DNA of 64,000 nt from Streptomyces sp. NBC_01142 (GCF_026341125.1 NZ_JAPEOR010000003.1:1240001-1304000), one strand, 5' to 3'; shown: positions 1-9,670, counted from the stretch's first letter. The notes: generated by a model from the sequence alone, not told the origin. Numbers and translations: made by a program.

Positions 1-1350
1 GCTGGGCGTGGCGTCCGATGCGAGCGCCCGGCCCAGCCAGTGCCGCTCTTCCTCCAGGCTGCCCGCGCCGAGGCGGTGGCACCAAAGCGATCCGGCTGTC
101 TCCAGACCGGCTTGGGCCTCGCCCGGTTCGGTCAGGCAGTAGTCGAGTGCGGTGCGGAGATTGGGCCGTTCCTGGTGCAGGCGGGCAAACCAGGCCGTCT
201 GCTCGCCGGTGAACCACTCGGTCTCGGCACGCAGTACGAGCGCTTGGTAGTAGTCGCGGTGGCGGCGGCGCAGCGCCCGGCCAGTCCCGTCGGGCAGCCT
301 CAGGCAACCGTACTGGCGGAGGGTTTCCAGCATGCGGTACCGAGCGTGCTGCTCCTCTCGGACCAGCACGGACTTGTCCACCAGGCCTGCCACGAGGTCG
401 AAGACCTCCTGGGCGGCGAGGCCGGAACCTGTGCACACCGACTCGATCGCCTCCAAGTCGAAGGCGCCTGGGAAGACGGACAGTCTGGCCCATAGCAGTT
501 GCTCCTTGGGGGCGCAGAGATCGAAGCTCCAGTCGAGGGCTGCGCGCATGGTCTGCTGGCGGGGCAGGGCGGCTCTGCTTCCCCCGGCCAGCAACTCGAA
601 CCGGTCGCCCAGCCGTTCCAGGATCTGCTCGCAGGTCAGTACCCGCAGCCGGGCGGCGGCCAGCTCGATGGCCAGCGGAATGCCATCCAGGCGACGGCAG
701 ATCAGGGCGGCCGTCCTGCCGTACTCCGGGGATGCGCACTCTCCCAGAGATGCGGCCGCCCGGTCGGCGAACAGATCCAGCGCGTCGCTGAGCCCGGCTT
801 GCCCGACCGGTCTGGGATCGTCCGGGTCGGGGGCCGAGAGCGGGGGCACCGTCAGCAGGCACTCTCCCGCGACGCCCAGAGCCTGCCGACTGGTGGCGAG
901 GATATGCAGGCCCGGAGCGGCAGCCAGCAGCGCGTCGGCCAGGACCGCACAGGAGTGCAGCAGGTGTTCGCAGTTGTCGAGCAGCAGCAGGACCCGCTTG
1001 TCACGAAGGTGACCGCTCAGCGCGGCCAGCGGCGGGCTGCCCATGTCGTGGTTCGGTTCGAAGGCCGCCAGCACAGTGTGCTCGAGCAGCTCTTCCTTCT
1101 CGACCACGGCGAGGTCTGCCAGCCAGACGCCGTCGGGGAAGGAACGCCGCACCTGCGCCGCCAGCCTCAAGGCGAGCCGGCTCTTGCCCATGCCGCCCGG
1201 ACCCGTCAGAGTCAACAGCCTTGTCCGCGCCAGCAGTTGCCGGGCGCGCGACAACTCGGCGCGTCGGCCGACGAAGCTCGTCGTGTCCGCAGGAAGATTT
1301 CCGGACTCTCTGCGCGTCCCAGCCACCCGTGGGCCTCTTCTCTCGTGCAT
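1..1350 (-). CDS. AfsR/LuxR-type ATPase regulator, C-terminus outside window
   Basis: The minus-strand frame from ATG at 1350 stays open to base 1, so the C-terminus lies outside the window. Visible parts are an N-terminal FVGRRAEL motif near residue 26, a Walker A GPGGMGKSRLALRL near residue 50, a Walker B LLLLDNCEHLL near residue 118, the ATSRQALGVAGE sensor segment, and an NB-ARC-like helical region ending with RYRMLETLRQYG and a start of TPR-like sequence. This is the signal-transduction ATPase (STAND/NB-ARC) layout of AfsR- and LuxR-like Streptomyces regulators. No SARP/BTAD DNA-binding domain precedes it in frame, so a LuxR HTH may lie in the missing C-terminus, or the protein may be an ATPase-only member. 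Target genes are unknown. Confidence 0.85.
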   Translation of the reverse strand, partial: MHERRGPRVAGTRRESGNLPADTTSFVGRRAELSRARQLLARTRLLTLTGPGGMGKSRLALRLAAQVRRSFPDGVWLADLAVVEKEELLEHTVLAAFEPNHDMGSPPLAALSGHLRDKRVLLLLDNCEHLLHSCAVLADALLAAAPGLHILATSRQALGVAGECLLTVPPLSAPDPDDPRPVGQAGLSDALDLFADRAAASLGECASPEYGRTAALICRRLDGIPLAIELAAARLRVLTCEQILERLGDRFELLAGGSRAALPRQQTMRAALDWSFDLCAPKEQLLWARLSVFPGAFDLEAIESVCTGSGLAAQEVFDLVAGLVDKSVLVREEQHARYRMLETLRQYGCLRLPDGTGRALRRRHRDYYQALVLRAETEWFTGEQTAWFARLHQERPNLRTALDYCLTEPGEAQAGLETAGSLWCHRLGAGSLEEERHWLGRALASDATPS

Positions 1351-1939
1351 ACCCGTCACCGGCTGGACAGCCTTGCCGGACAGGCTCGGAGTCCGACCGG
1401 TGGGCGGTGCGCCGTGGGAGGTCAGACCGACCTCAGCCCGCCGGACCGACGGTGATCCAGCCGTTCCGTGCCGGCCGCGAGTCAACGCGGTCCTCGTGGG
1501 ACCGGCCACCCGACGCTCAGAGCCTCAGCACCCCCGGGGTGACGGAGCGATGGCACGGCTGGCTCGTGCCGCATCACCGAATCCAGTAAACCATCCGTCA
1601 GAACTCTCGGATCGCTGAACCCCCTTCGTTCCACGGACTGTTACACACCTGATGGGAGGGATTCCCAGCCCGCAAGCGTGAATTGACACTGGTTCAATGG
1701 GGCCGGCGCACCCTCTCTCAGGGGAGACACGGATAACTGCAGCGAGCCCGGCTCGGTGCCCGCACGACGCTCAGGTGCCGGCGTCGCCGTCAGAGACCAA
1801 GAAGGGGTCACTCGCCATCCCCTGAGCCGCGAATGCGGCAGCTTTCAGCTGAGACCGGCTCCCGTCGTCACCCGTGCCCTCCTGAGGCATACGCGCTCAC
1901 CAGTCCCGATTGGTCGCCTCGTGCTTCTTCTTGGGAAAG
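1351..1939. other. Gap without a convincing gene
   Basis: About 590 bases between the 5' end of the ATPase gene and the 3' end of the next minus-strand gene. The ORFs here are shadows with poor codon bias. One feature stands out: an inverted repeat ATTGA-N7-TCAAT at 1682-1698, which could be an operator in the ATPase promoter region. No RNA gene is seen. Confidence 0.5.
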
Positions 1940-2926
1940 TCATCTGTCGGCGAGGAGTTCGTTGTGCCATCGGGTGAAGAGCGCTTGCGGGTCTCCGGAG
2001 TATGACCATGGGGTGATGGTGGGCCGGTTGCCGAGGTGTTGGAAGACGAGTGCGGCGTCGTGGTGTCGGTTGGCGTAGACGAGTGCGTGGGCGAGCAGGT
2101 TGAGGTCGGCGACGTCTTGTGCGTATTCGATGGGGCCGCGATGTGCGATCCACCGTTCGAGCGTGGTGTCGAGATCCGGGTTCAGTGCGTCGTGCGTCCA
2201 ATGGAAGGAGAGTCCAATAGAGCTTTTTCCCTCGGTGCGGATGAGTTCGCGGTAGTGCTCGGCGCGGGTGGCTTGGGTGAGGACGGCGAGGGGGGAGCCC
2301 AGCGGGGAGGCCGCGGCGGTGTCGCGCGCGAAGTCGTACATGCTGCCGTGGGAGCCGTGCCAGCGGGCGGACAGGTGACGCAGGACCTGGTGGTGTCCTT
2401 CGCGGGAGCGGCGGTCGCGGGTGCGGAGTTCGTGCCACCAGTGCCAGGTGTGGGGGTGTCCTGCGCCGTAGAGGCGGGCGAGGGTGAGCAGGGAGATCCA
2501 GGGCATCGGGTCCGCGGGGAACGCGTAGCTCGCCTGGAAGCAGAAGTCGGCGGCGTGATGGAGGCGTGTGCGGTCGAAGACGTCCTGTGCAGGGGGCGGC
2601 GAGGTGTGCTGTTGTTCTTGTGCCAGTTGGAAGAACAGCCGCATCACCTCGGTGTCTGCGCGGAGCACGAGAGCGTCGGCGTTGTGGGGTTCGGCGATCT
2701 GCCAGCTCTCCACGGTGCGGCAGCCTGCGGCGGTCTCGGCGAGGAGTCTGATCCGGTGGGTTCGTCGGTCCCAGTCGTTCCCGGTGGCGTGCAGCAGGTC
2801 GCGCGGACCCTGCCAGCGTCCGATCAGCAGGTCCTGCACGGCTTGTGCGAGTGGACGGTCTCCGTAGGCGGGGTCGTAGCGCAGAGTCCGGGAACGGCGG
2901 GAGCGTTCGGGCCTGGGTGGGGTCAT
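1940..2926 (-). CDS. Unknown cytoplasmic protein co-transcribed with a permease
   Basis: A 328-residue protein with strong codon bias and no signal peptide or membrane segment. It is rich in Trp, His and Arg and looks mostly helical (for example the FFQLAQEQQH and LNLLAHALVYANRHHDAALVF stretches), which suggests a TPR-like or all-alpha fold. I recognise no catalytic motif. It starts nine bases after the stop of the upstream amino-acid permease on the same strand, so the two are probably one transcription unit. A clear Shine-Dalgarno is not visible, in keeping with translation linked to the upstream gene. Function is not assigned. Confidence 0.75.
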   Translation of the reverse strand: MTPPRPERSRRSRTLRYDPAYGDRPLAQAVQDLLIGRWQGPRDLLHATGNDWDRRTHRIRLLAETAAGCRTVESWQIAEPHNADALVLRADTEVMRLFFQLAQEQQHTSPPPAQDVFDRTRLHHAADFCFQASYAFPADPMPWISLLTLARLYGAGHPHTWHWWHELRTRDRRSREGHHQVLRHLSARWHGSHGSMYDFARDTAAASPLGSPLAVLTQATRAEHYRELIRTEGKSSIGLSFHWTHDALNPDLDTTLERWIAHRGPIEYAQDVADLNLLAHALVYANRHHDAALVFQHLGNRPTITPWSYSGDPQALFTRWHNELLADR

Positions 2927-2935
2927 CGTCGGGTG

Positions 2936-4441
2936 TCAGAGGTCGCTGACGCGGCCGGTGTGCTGTCCCGGCATGGCTGCGGTGACGTCTCCGTACTGCG
3001 ATTCCACTCTGTCGGCGACGGACGCGTCCAGGCGGGCGTGCCGGCCGGTGTAGTACTCGCTGTCCGCGATCACGTACCAGGCGAAGGGGAAGACACCGGC
3101 GGCCAGGGAACCGAGGCCGATCACCAGGACCGTGACGTCGAGGCTGAGCAGCGACTGGTAGAAGGCCCACATCATGAACACGGCGCCGAACAGCGGCCAC
3201 AGGCCCATGAAGACGGCGTTGGCCACTGATTTGAGGAGCAGTCTGCGGTAGGCGACGACGACGGAGACTCCGGCGAGGGAGTAGTAGACGCAGATCTGCA
3301 GGCCGATGGCGCTGAACGCGTCGGCGAGGACGGTGTTGACGGGGCCCAGCGTACTGGAGGCGAACAGCAGCGTGAGGGCGACTGCGGCGACTGCAGTCAC
3401 GGCCGCCCACGGTGTCTGCCATCGGCGGTGGGTGAGTCCGAAGACGGCCGGGAGGGTGCGGTCGCGTCCCATCGCGAACAGGGTGCGGGTGACCTGGATC
3501 AGCGTCGTCTCCAGGGTGGCGATCGTGGACAGCATCACCGCGATCACCATGGCCTTGCCTCCCCAGCCCGGCCACAGTGCATCACCGAGGTCTGCCAGGA
3601 CCGTGCCGCTGCTCCTCTGGATGTCGCCCTGGGACATGACCAGGTTCACCGCGATCGTGACGACCTCGAACACCGCCAGGACACTGACCACGCCGAGCAG
3701 CCCGCCCAGCCCAGACACCCGACGGCTGTCGCTGGTCTCCTCGCTGAGGTTCGCCGTCACATCCCAGCCCCAGAAGTAGAACGCCGCGATAAGAGCGACG
3801 CCGGCGAACCCCTCGGGCCCGCCCAGACTGGTGACATCGAACAGCCACGACCACGAGAACACCGCCGCGCCGCCCCCGCGGACCAGCACGGCCACGCCGA
3901 CGACCAGCAGGATCGCCACCTCGATCCCGGTCATCACCCACTGCGCGCGGGCACTGATCCGAGCCCCCTTCACCACCAGCGCCGCCATCAGCAGGAACCA
4001 GAACGCCCCCACCGCGGCGGCCAACGTCCCGTTCTGCGCCCAGCTGTCGGAGAACAACGACAGGGTGTAGGAGCCGGCCGGCAGGGCCCCGGCCACCATG
4101 AACAACGTCGCGGACACCACCAGCGCCCACCCGCTCAAGAAGCCCAGCCCCGGATGCAGAGCACGGCCGACCCACGAGTAACTGGCCCCGGCGTTGACGT
4201 CGAGTCGGCCCAGATACTTGAACGCCAGCACGATTCCCACCATGGGTATCGCACACGACAGCAGGGCGGCCGGGCTTGCCAGCCCGGCCGCCCCCGTCAG
4301 CACCGCCGTGGCCGCCGCGAGGGTATACGCGGGCGCACTGCCCGCGACCGCCATCACCACCGCATCCGCCGCCCCCAGAGCATTCGCTCTCAGCCCGTTC
4401 TTCTCCAGGCGCGAGCCGCCTTGCCGACCATGCCTGCTCAT
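2936..4441 (-). CDS. APC-family amino acid permease
   Basis: A 501-residue integral membrane protein from ATG at 4441. The N-terminal GLRANALGAADAVVMAVAG and the following Gly-rich segment SAPAYTLAAA are typical of the unwound first helix of APC-superfamily amino acid transporters. About twelve hydrophobic segments follow, with the FYFWGWDVTANLSEETSDSRR loop characteristic of the family after helix 6. It probably moves an amino acid or polyamine across the cytoplasmic membrane with protons; the substrate cannot be told. An in-frame upstream extension to 4684 exists, but it is Arg/Pro-rich and lacks family similarity, so the internal ATG is preferred. The unknown gene at 1940-2926 follows it. 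Confidence 0.9.
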   Translation of the reverse strand: MSRHGRQGGSRLEKNGLRANALGAADAVVMAVAGSAPAYTLAAATAVLTGAAGLASPAALLSCAIPMVGIVLAFKYLGRLDVNAGASYSWVGRALHPGLGFLSGWALVVSATLFMVAGALPAGSYTLSLFSDSWAQNGTLAAAVGAFWFLLMAALVVKGARISARAQWVMTGIEVAILLVVGVAVLVRGGGAAVFSWSWLFDVTSLGGPEGFAGVALIAAFYFWGWDVTANLSEETSDSRRVSGLGGLLGVVSVLAVFEVVTIAVNLVMSQGDIQRSSGTVLADLGDALWPGWGGKAMVIAVMLSTIATLETTLIQVTRTLFAMGRDRTLPAVFGLTHRRWQTPWAAVTAVAAVALTLLFASSTLGPVNTVLADAFSAIGLQICVYYSLAGVSVVVAYRRLLLKSVANAVFMGLWPLFGAVFMMWAFYQSLLSLDVTVLVIGLGSLAAGVFPFAWYVIADSEYYTGRHARLDASVADRVESQYGDVTAAMPGQHTGRVSDL

Positions 4442-4707
4442 CAATGAGGCTCCAAAGTGCTGTTGCCGACAAGGGCGGCTCAATAGACCGCCGAGTCGTG
4501 CGGGTTTTCCGTTCAGGAAGGGACGCCGCGGCGCGTCGTCTGCTGAGGCCGCGCGGTTGGCAGGAGGGCGGATCGTGCGCTGTGCCCGTCTCGGGCGTCG
4601 AGTTCGGGGCTCGCGCAGACCAGACGGATCCGGTCCTGGCGTCGCAGGATCTGGGGTCCTAGGGGAGTGGGGCCGCACCGGCACAACGGCGCGGCACCCC
4701 GAGTCGA

Positions 4708-4896
4708 TCAGCAGCAGCGGCTGGTCGGGTGGGCCTCTTGCTGCTGGATACGCAGCCGCTCGTACTCCCGGCGGGTGGGGACCGGGGCGTAGGGGTGGTT
4801 GCGGCGGTGACGTTCGCAGTAGCGGTCGTATTCAGCCTCGCCGGTGAACTCCCGTACGTACCAGCGCAGTCCATCCAGCACTTGACGGAGCCTCAT
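4708..4896 (-). CDS. YbdD/YjiX-family small protein
   Basis: A 62-residue protein beginning MRLRQVLDGLRWYVREFTGE and containing the DRYCERHRRNHP and PTRREYERLR motifs of the YbdD/YjiX family. These short proteins accompany CstA or BtsT pyruvate transporters and are thought to be needed for their activity. Its ATG at 4896 overlaps the cstA stop codon as ATGA, which means translational coupling and a shared mRNA. It ends in Cys-Cys. Confidence 0.9.
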   Translation of the reverse strand: MRLRQVLDGLRWYVREFTGEAEYDRYCERHRRNHPYAPVPTRREYERLRIQQQEAHPTSRCC

Positions 4897-7031
4897 TCGC
4901 GGGCTCCGGCGAGCGCCTTGCGGGGTCCCGGAACCGGTGCCTCGATCTGCGAGGCGACGTACGGCGCTTCCGCGGTCGGCATCGGGGCGGGCGAGCGCAG
5001 GGCGCGGGCGCACACCATGGCCGCGTTGGCGATTACGGTCATGACCAGCAGGAGGAACAGAGCGATGAGGACTCCGTCGACAGTGGAGTTGGTGACCACG
5101 GTGTGCATGTCGTCCATGGTCTTGGCGGGAGGAAGGACGGTGCCGGCGTCGATCCCGTCGGCGTAGCGGGCCCTCTGGGCGAAGAAGCCGACGCGGGGGT
5201 CGTCGGAGAAGATCTTCTGCCAGCCGGCGGTGAAGGTGATTGCGACCACCCCGGCCAGCGGGACCGCAGTGACCCAGGCCCAGCGCAGCTGTCCGGACTT
5301 GACCAGGACGGTGGTGCAGACGGTGAGGGCGACGGCGGCGAGCAGCTGGTTGGCGATTCCGAAGAGCGGGAAGAGCTGGTTGATCCCGCCGAGCGGATCG
5401 GTGGCGCCGGAGTAGAGGAAGTAGCCCCAGGCTGTCACGACCACTGCGCTGGTGATCCAGATTCCCGGCTTCCAGTTGACGCGGCCGATCGGCTTCCAGA
5501 TGTTGCCGAGCATGTCCTGGAGCATGAAGCGGCCCACCCGGGTGCCCGCGTCGACCGTAGTGAGGATGAACAGCGCTTCGAACATGATCGCGAAGTGGTA
5601 CCAGAAGGCCTTCATCGCCGCGCCTCCGAAGACCCCGGAGAAGATCTCCGACATTCCCACGGCGAGGGTGGGCGCACCGCCGGAGCGGGCGATGAGCGTC
5701 TGCTCCTCCACTGCCTTGGCGGCGGCGGTCAGCTGATCGGGAGTGATGGTGAAGCCTAGGCCGGCCACCGCCTGGGAGGCGGATTCGGCGGTGGTGCCGA
5801 GCAGCCCCGCCGGGGCGTTCATCGCGTAGTACAGGCCCGGGTCGAGTACCGCGGCGGCGATCAGGGCCATGACGGCGACGAAGGACTCCATCAGCATCGC
5901 GCCGTAGCCGATCATCCGTACCTGGGATTCCTTCTGGATCAGCTTCGGGGTGGTCCCGGAGGCGACCAGGGAATGAAAGCCGGAGAGTGCGCCGCAGGCG
6001 ATGGTGATGAACAGGAACGGGAAGAGGGAGCCGGCGAAGACCGGTCCGGCGCCGGAGGCGGCGAAGTCGGTCACTGCTTCGGCCTGAAGCGTGGGCGCGG
6101 CCACCAGTACACCGACAGCGAGCAGTGCGATGGTGCCGACCTTCATGAACGTGGAGAGGTAGTCGCGCGGCGCAAGCAGCATCCACACCGGCAGGACGGA
6201 GGCGACGAATCCGTAGCCGGCCAGGCAGAAGACGAGAGTCGCAGGACTCCAGGTGAAGGCTCCGGCGAGTGAGGAGTTCTCCACCCACCCGCCGCCCACG
6301 ATGGCCAGGAGCAGCAGCGCGACACCGATCAGGCTGGTCTCAGTGACCCGTCCCGGGCGCAGATAGTGCAGGTAGAAGCCCATGAAGAGGGCGATGGGGA
6401 TGGTCATGGCTACCGAGAAGGTCCCCCACGGGGAGTGGGCGAGAGCATTGACCACGACCAGCGCCAGCACCCCCAGCAGGATGATCATGATGGCGAAGAC
6501 CGCGAGCAGCGCGGCCGCCCCGCCCACCTTTCCGATCTCCTCACGGGCCATCTGCCCCAGGCTCTTCCCCTCACGGCGCATGGACAGGAACAGCACCACC
6601 ATGTCCTGCACCGCCCCGGCGAAGATCACACCGACGACGATCCAGATGGTCCCCGGCAGATACCCCATCTGGGCCGCCAGCACCGGACCGACCAGCGGCC
6701 CGGCCCCGGCGATCGCGGCGAAGTGATGGCCCAGCAGGACCCGGCGGTCGGTCGGCTGGAAGTCCACGCCGTCCTCGAGCCGCTCGGCAGGGGTGGCCCG
6801 GCTGTCATCGAGCTTCAGCACACGGCGGGCGATGAAGCGTGAGTAGAAGCGGTACGCGATGGCGTACGAGCCCAGCGCCGCGGCCACCAGCCAGACGGCG
6901 GAGATCTCCTCGCCCCGGGCCAGGGCCACCACGCCCCAGGCGAAGGCACCGAGCAGGGCGACACAGGTCCACAGCAAGATCGATTTCCGATTTGCGCTGT
7001 TCATCCTGTTTGTGCGGACGGATCCGGGCAT
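4893..7031 (-). CDS. cstA: CstA-type pyruvate/peptide transporter
   Basis: A 712-residue membrane protein with the CstA-family N-terminal region (LGSYAIAYRFYSRFIARRVL, DGVDFQPTDRRVLLGHHFA), the GPLVGPVLAAQMGYLPGT loop, the central SGFHSLVASGTTPKLI motif and about 16-18 hydrophobic segments. Family members import pyruvate or act as carbon-starvation transporters. A GAGGAG ribosome binding site lies five bases before the ATG at 7031. It is followed by ybdD through an ATGA overlap and preceded 65 bases upstream by a DUF3311 gene on the same strand. This arrangement, plus the divergent sodium:solute symporter, points to a block for uptake of pyruvate and related short acids. Confidence 0.93.
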   Translation of the reverse strand: MPGSVRTNRMNSANRKSILLWTCVALLGAFAWGVVALARGEEISAVWLVAAALGSYAIAYRFYSRFIARRVLKLDDSRATPAERLEDGVDFQPTDRRVLLGHHFAAIAGAGPLVGPVLAAQMGYLPGTIWIVVGVIFAGAVQDMVVLFLSMRREGKSLGQMAREEIGKVGGAAALLAVFAIMIILLGVLALVVVNALAHSPWGTFSVAMTIPIALFMGFYLHYLRPGRVTETSLIGVALLLLAIVGGGWVENSSLAGAFTWSPATLVFCLAGYGFVASVLPVWMLLAPRDYLSTFMKVGTIALLAVGVLVAAPTLQAEAVTDFAASGAGPVFAGSLFPFLFITIACGALSGFHSLVASGTTPKLIQKESQVRMIGYGAMLMESFVAVMALIAAAVLDPGLYYAMNAPAGLLGTTAESASQAVAGLGFTITPDQLTAAAKAVEEQTLIARSGGAPTLAVGMSEIFSGVFGGAAMKAFWYHFAIMFEALFILTTVDAGTRVGRFMLQDMLGNIWKPIGRVNWKPGIWITSAVVVTAWGYFLYSGATDPLGGINQLFPLFGIANQLLAAVALTVCTTVLVKSGQLRWAWVTAVPLAGVVAITFTAGWQKIFSDDPRVGFFAQRARYADGIDAGTVLPPAKTMDDMHTVVTNSTVDGVLIALFLLLVMTVIANAAMVCARALRSPAPMPTAEAPYVASQIEAPVPGPRKALAGARE

Positions 7032-7096
7032 GGCGGCTCCTCACCTTGGCAGGCGAATAGAAGTGATCAGCGAGGCGAGTTGCTCGAAGGGCTCAA

Positions 7097-7327
7097 TCAG
7101 GGCTCTGACTGGCGCCGGGTCAGCAGATACGCCGCGAGCACGGCAAGACTGCACAGCGGCACCCAGGCGAGCTGGTACCAGTAGAAGAACGGCACCCCAG
7201 CCAGCTCCGGCCGCTCCTGCGCGTACCAGGGCACCCACAGCAGGCCAACGACGGGAGCGACGAGGCAGACACCGGCCGCGGCCCGACGCAAGGCGCGGCG
7301 GTGGCGGGGGAACGCGGTCCGATCCAC
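7097..7327 (-). CDS. DUF3311 small membrane protein, symporter partner
   Basis: A 76-residue protein with two hydrophobic helices (AAAGVCLVAPVVGLLWVPWY and FFYWYQLAWVPLCSLAVLAAY) and an Arg-rich C-terminus, as in DUF3311. Family members usually sit beside a sodium:solute symporter of the monocarboxylate type, as here, where the symporter is divergent. The start is GTG at 7327: GAGGAGG lies five bases upstream, and the longer ORF upstream has no family similarity. Confidence 0.82.
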   Translation of the reverse strand: MDRTAFPRHRRALRRAAAGVCLVAPVVGLLWVPWYAQERPELAGVPFFYWYQLAWVPLCSLAVLAAYLLTRRQSEP

Positions 7328-7375
7328 TGTGACCTCCTCATTCCTGTCGGTCTGTGCAAGAGTTGCCGACGTCCG

Positions 7376-7418
7376 AGATTTAGTTGACAGCAGATTTCTC
7401 AGAGATTTCCCAGATTTC
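7376..7418. promoter_or_regulatory. AGATTT repeat cluster between divergent transport genes
   Basis: The 170-base divergent intergenic region contains four copies of AGATTT(A/C) at 7376-7382, 7392-7398, 7403-7409 and 7412-7418, an AT-rich cluster in otherwise very GC-rich DNA. A TTGACA hexamer at 7384-7389 lies among them. Direct repeats of this kind often bind LytTR- or response-regulator-type activators. That they control the transporters is inference. Confidence 0.45.
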
Positions 7419-7497
7419 CCTGTCATCGCAGCCAGCCCCCTACGCAACTCGTAGGCGACAGGGCTCGCGCACACCTGGGACACAAGGACGGTTACCG

Positions 7498-9069
7498 ATG
7501 ACCGAAGGCCCCATGGCCGCGGCGTTCCTCGCCGTCATCGGCGGTGCGTCCCTGCTCGCCGTCACCGCCCGCCGCCTGCACTCCAACGACGACCTGCCCT
7601 GCCTCGAAGGCTGGGCGCTGGCCGACCGGAGCCTCGGCACGATATGGACGTGGCTCCTGCTGGGCGGCACGATCTTCACCGCGTACACCTTCGCCGCCGT
7701 ACCCGGCCTGGTGTACGGCAACGGCGCGCCCGCCTTCTTCGCCCTGCCCTACACCGTGATCGTCTGTCCTCTGGCCTTCGTGCTGTTGCCCCGGATGTGG
7801 ACTGTGGCGCGGGACCATGGGTATGTCACGGCAGCCGACTTCGTGCGGGGACGCTACGGTTCGGCGCCGCTGGCCCTGGTGGTCGCGCTCACCGGCATCC
7901 TCGCCACCATGCCGTACCTCGCCCTGCAGCTAGTGGGCATCCGCGCGGTGCTCACCGCGGGCGGGCTCTACCCCAGTGCCGCCACCGGTGACCTGGCGAT
8001 GGCCGCGATCTTCGCCGGTCTCGCGGTGGCGACCTACCGGCACGGTCTGCGCGCGCCCACCGTCATCTCGGCGCTCAAGGGCGTGGCGGTCTTCGGCTCG
8101 GTACTCGCCGTCTGCTGGCTCGTCCTGGCCCAGCTCGACGGCCCCGGTGCGGTCTTCGACGAGGCCGCCCGCCAGCTCTCCGGTCCGGACGCCGGCCATG
8201 CCTCCCTCGTCCTCTCACCGGACCAGCAGCCGGCCTTCGCCACCCTCGCCCTGGGCTCGGCGCTGGCCCTGCTGATGTACCCGCACGTCCTCACCGCCGC
8301 CTTCGCCGCCTCCGGCCCGCGCGTCCTGCGCCGGGTCGCCGTCGCCTTGCCGGCCTGGACCGCGGTGCTCGCGCTGTTCGGGATGCTCGGCATCGCGGCG
8401 CTCGCCTCGGGCGTCGAGGCCCCTGAGGGAGGCGCCGAGGCCGCGGTCCCCATCCTGGTGGACCGTCTGATGCCTGCGCCGCTGGCGGGTCTGGTCTTCG
8501 GCGCGATCACCGTGGGAGCGATGGTCCCGGCCGCCGTCATGTCGATCGCAGCCGCGACCTCGTTCGTACGCAACGTATACGTCGAGTACTTCCACCCCAC
8601 CGCCACCCCCAAGCGCCAGGTGCGGATCGCCAAGGCGGTCTCCCTGACCGCGAAGGCGGGAGCGGTCGCGTTCATCTTCGGGCTGCGGGACCAGGACGCC
8701 ATCAACCTCCAACTCCTCGGCGGCGTCTGGATCCTCCAGATCTTCCCCGCGGTGGCCATCGGGCTCTTCACACGTCGGCTGCACCACCGGGCGCTGCTCG
8801 CAGGATGGGCCGCGGGGATGGTGTTCGGCACGGTCATGGTCGTACGGGAGGGCTTCTCACCCGTCGTACCGCTCGGCCTGCCCGGCATGTCCGGTCATCC
8901 GCCGGAGATCTACGCGGGGCTGGCCGCCCTGATCATCAACCTGGCAGTCGCGCTGATCGGCACCGCAGTGCTGGACCGGATCGGCACACCCCGGGTTGCG
9001 GACTCCACCGCACTGCCCCCTTGTCTGACAGTCAGGCGCCGGCCTGGGACAGGATCGAGTAACCCATGA
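7498..9069 (+). CDS. Sodium:solute symporter (monocarboxylate type)
   Basis: A 523-residue protein of the SSS family with about 13 hydrophobic segments. Recognisable parts are the LGTIWTWLLLGGTIFTAYTF segment, the TAADFVRGRYGS motif after helix 3, and the GAMVPAAVMSIAAATSFVRNVY segment that contributes a family Na+ site. The ATG at 7498 has an AAGGACG ribosome binding site. Together with the divergent DUF3311 gene, which normally accompanies MctP-like transporters, this suggests uptake of pyruvate, lactate, acetate or similar acids with sodium. The exact substrate is not determined by the sequence. Confidence 0.88.
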   Translation: MTEGPMAAAFLAVIGGASLLAVTARRLHSNDDLPCLEGWALADRSLGTIWTWLLLGGTIFTAYTFAAVPGLVYGNGAPAFFALPYTVIVCPLAFVLLPRMWTVARDHGYVTAADFVRGRYGSAPLALVVALTGILATMPYLALQLVGIRAVLTAGGLYPSAATGDLAMAAIFAGLAVATYRHGLRAPTVISALKGVAVFGSVLAVCWLVLAQLDGPGAVFDEAARQLSGPDAGHASLVLSPDQQPAFATLALGSALALLMYPHVLTAAFAASGPRVLRRVAVALPAWTAVLALFGMLGIAALASGVEAPEGGAEAAVPILVDRLMPAPLAGLVFGAITVGAMVPAAVMSIAAATSFVRNVYVEYFHPTATPKRQVRIAKAVSLTAKAGAVAFIFGLRDQDAINLQLLGGVWILQIFPAVAIGLFTRRLHHRALLAGWAAGMVFGTVMVVREGFSPVVPLGLPGMSGHPPEIYAGLAALIINLAVALIGTAVLDRIGTPRVADSTALPPCLTVRRRPGTGSSNP

Positions 9070-9160
9070 GACGCACCATAAGAGGCCTTGCTGTTCCACC
9101 GCTGCGGGACAGCCGGTCGGTAACGCCGGCGCAGCCGCGGACAAGGTTCTGCCGCGCCAG

Positions 9161-9670
9161 GTGTCGGCCGACCCGGTCGAACAGGAGCGGGAGGCGGCCG
9201 TCGCCCGGCTCTTCGACGAGCACTACGCCTCGATGCTCCGCCTCGCCGCGCTGCTGGGCGCAGACGACCCCGAGAACATCGTGGCCGAGGCGTACTACCA
9301 GATTTACCGGAGGTGGCGGAAACTCCGCGATGCCGACTCCGCGGAAGCGTATCTGCGCTCCACTGTCTGCAATCTGATTCGGATGCGGATACGCCATCTC
9401 CAGGTCGCCCGCCGGCACGCCGAGGCCCCCGCTGCCGACCCGGTCGCCTCCGCCGAGAACTCGGCCCTGCTCCGTGACGACCAACGGGTGCTGGTCGACG
9501 CACTCCAGCAACTGCCCGCCCGGCAGCGGGAAGCCCTCGTGCTCCGCCACTGGCTCGGCCTCAAAGAAGGCGAGATCGCCGCGGCGATGGGTATTTCGGC
9601 AGGATCGGTCAAGACCCATACCGCGCGCGGCCTCGCCGCTCTCACCCAGGCGATGGAGGCACGGCGATGA
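9161..9670 (+). CDS. SigE-like ECF RNA polymerase sigma factor
   Basis: A 169-residue ECF sigma factor. Region 2 is seen at about residues 17-80 (FDEHYASMLRLAALLGAD, DADSAEAYLRSTVCNLIRM), and region 4 at about 110-165 (LQQLPARQREALVLRHWLG, then the HTH GEIAAAMGISAGSVKTHTARG). The start is GTG at 9161. The next gene overlaps its stop as ATGA and encodes a single-pass membrane protein, the usual place for an anti-sigma factor or sensor. It lies 91 bases after the symporter on the same strand and could share its transcript. Confidence 0.88.
   Translation: MSADPVEQEREAAVARLFDEHYASMLRLAALLGADDPENIVAEAYYQIYRRWRKLRDADSAEAYLRSTVCNLIRMRIRHLQVARRHAEAPAADPVASAENSALLRDDQRVLVDALQQLPARQREALVLRHWLGLKEGEIAAAMGISAGSVKTHTARGLAALTQAMEARR

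Noticed and set aside
1845..3575. Long minus-strand frame of 576 codons
   Set aside because: It is rich in Arg/Pro/His and overlaps, in another frame, the unknown gene and the permease, both of which have proper codon bias and domains. It is a shadow frame.
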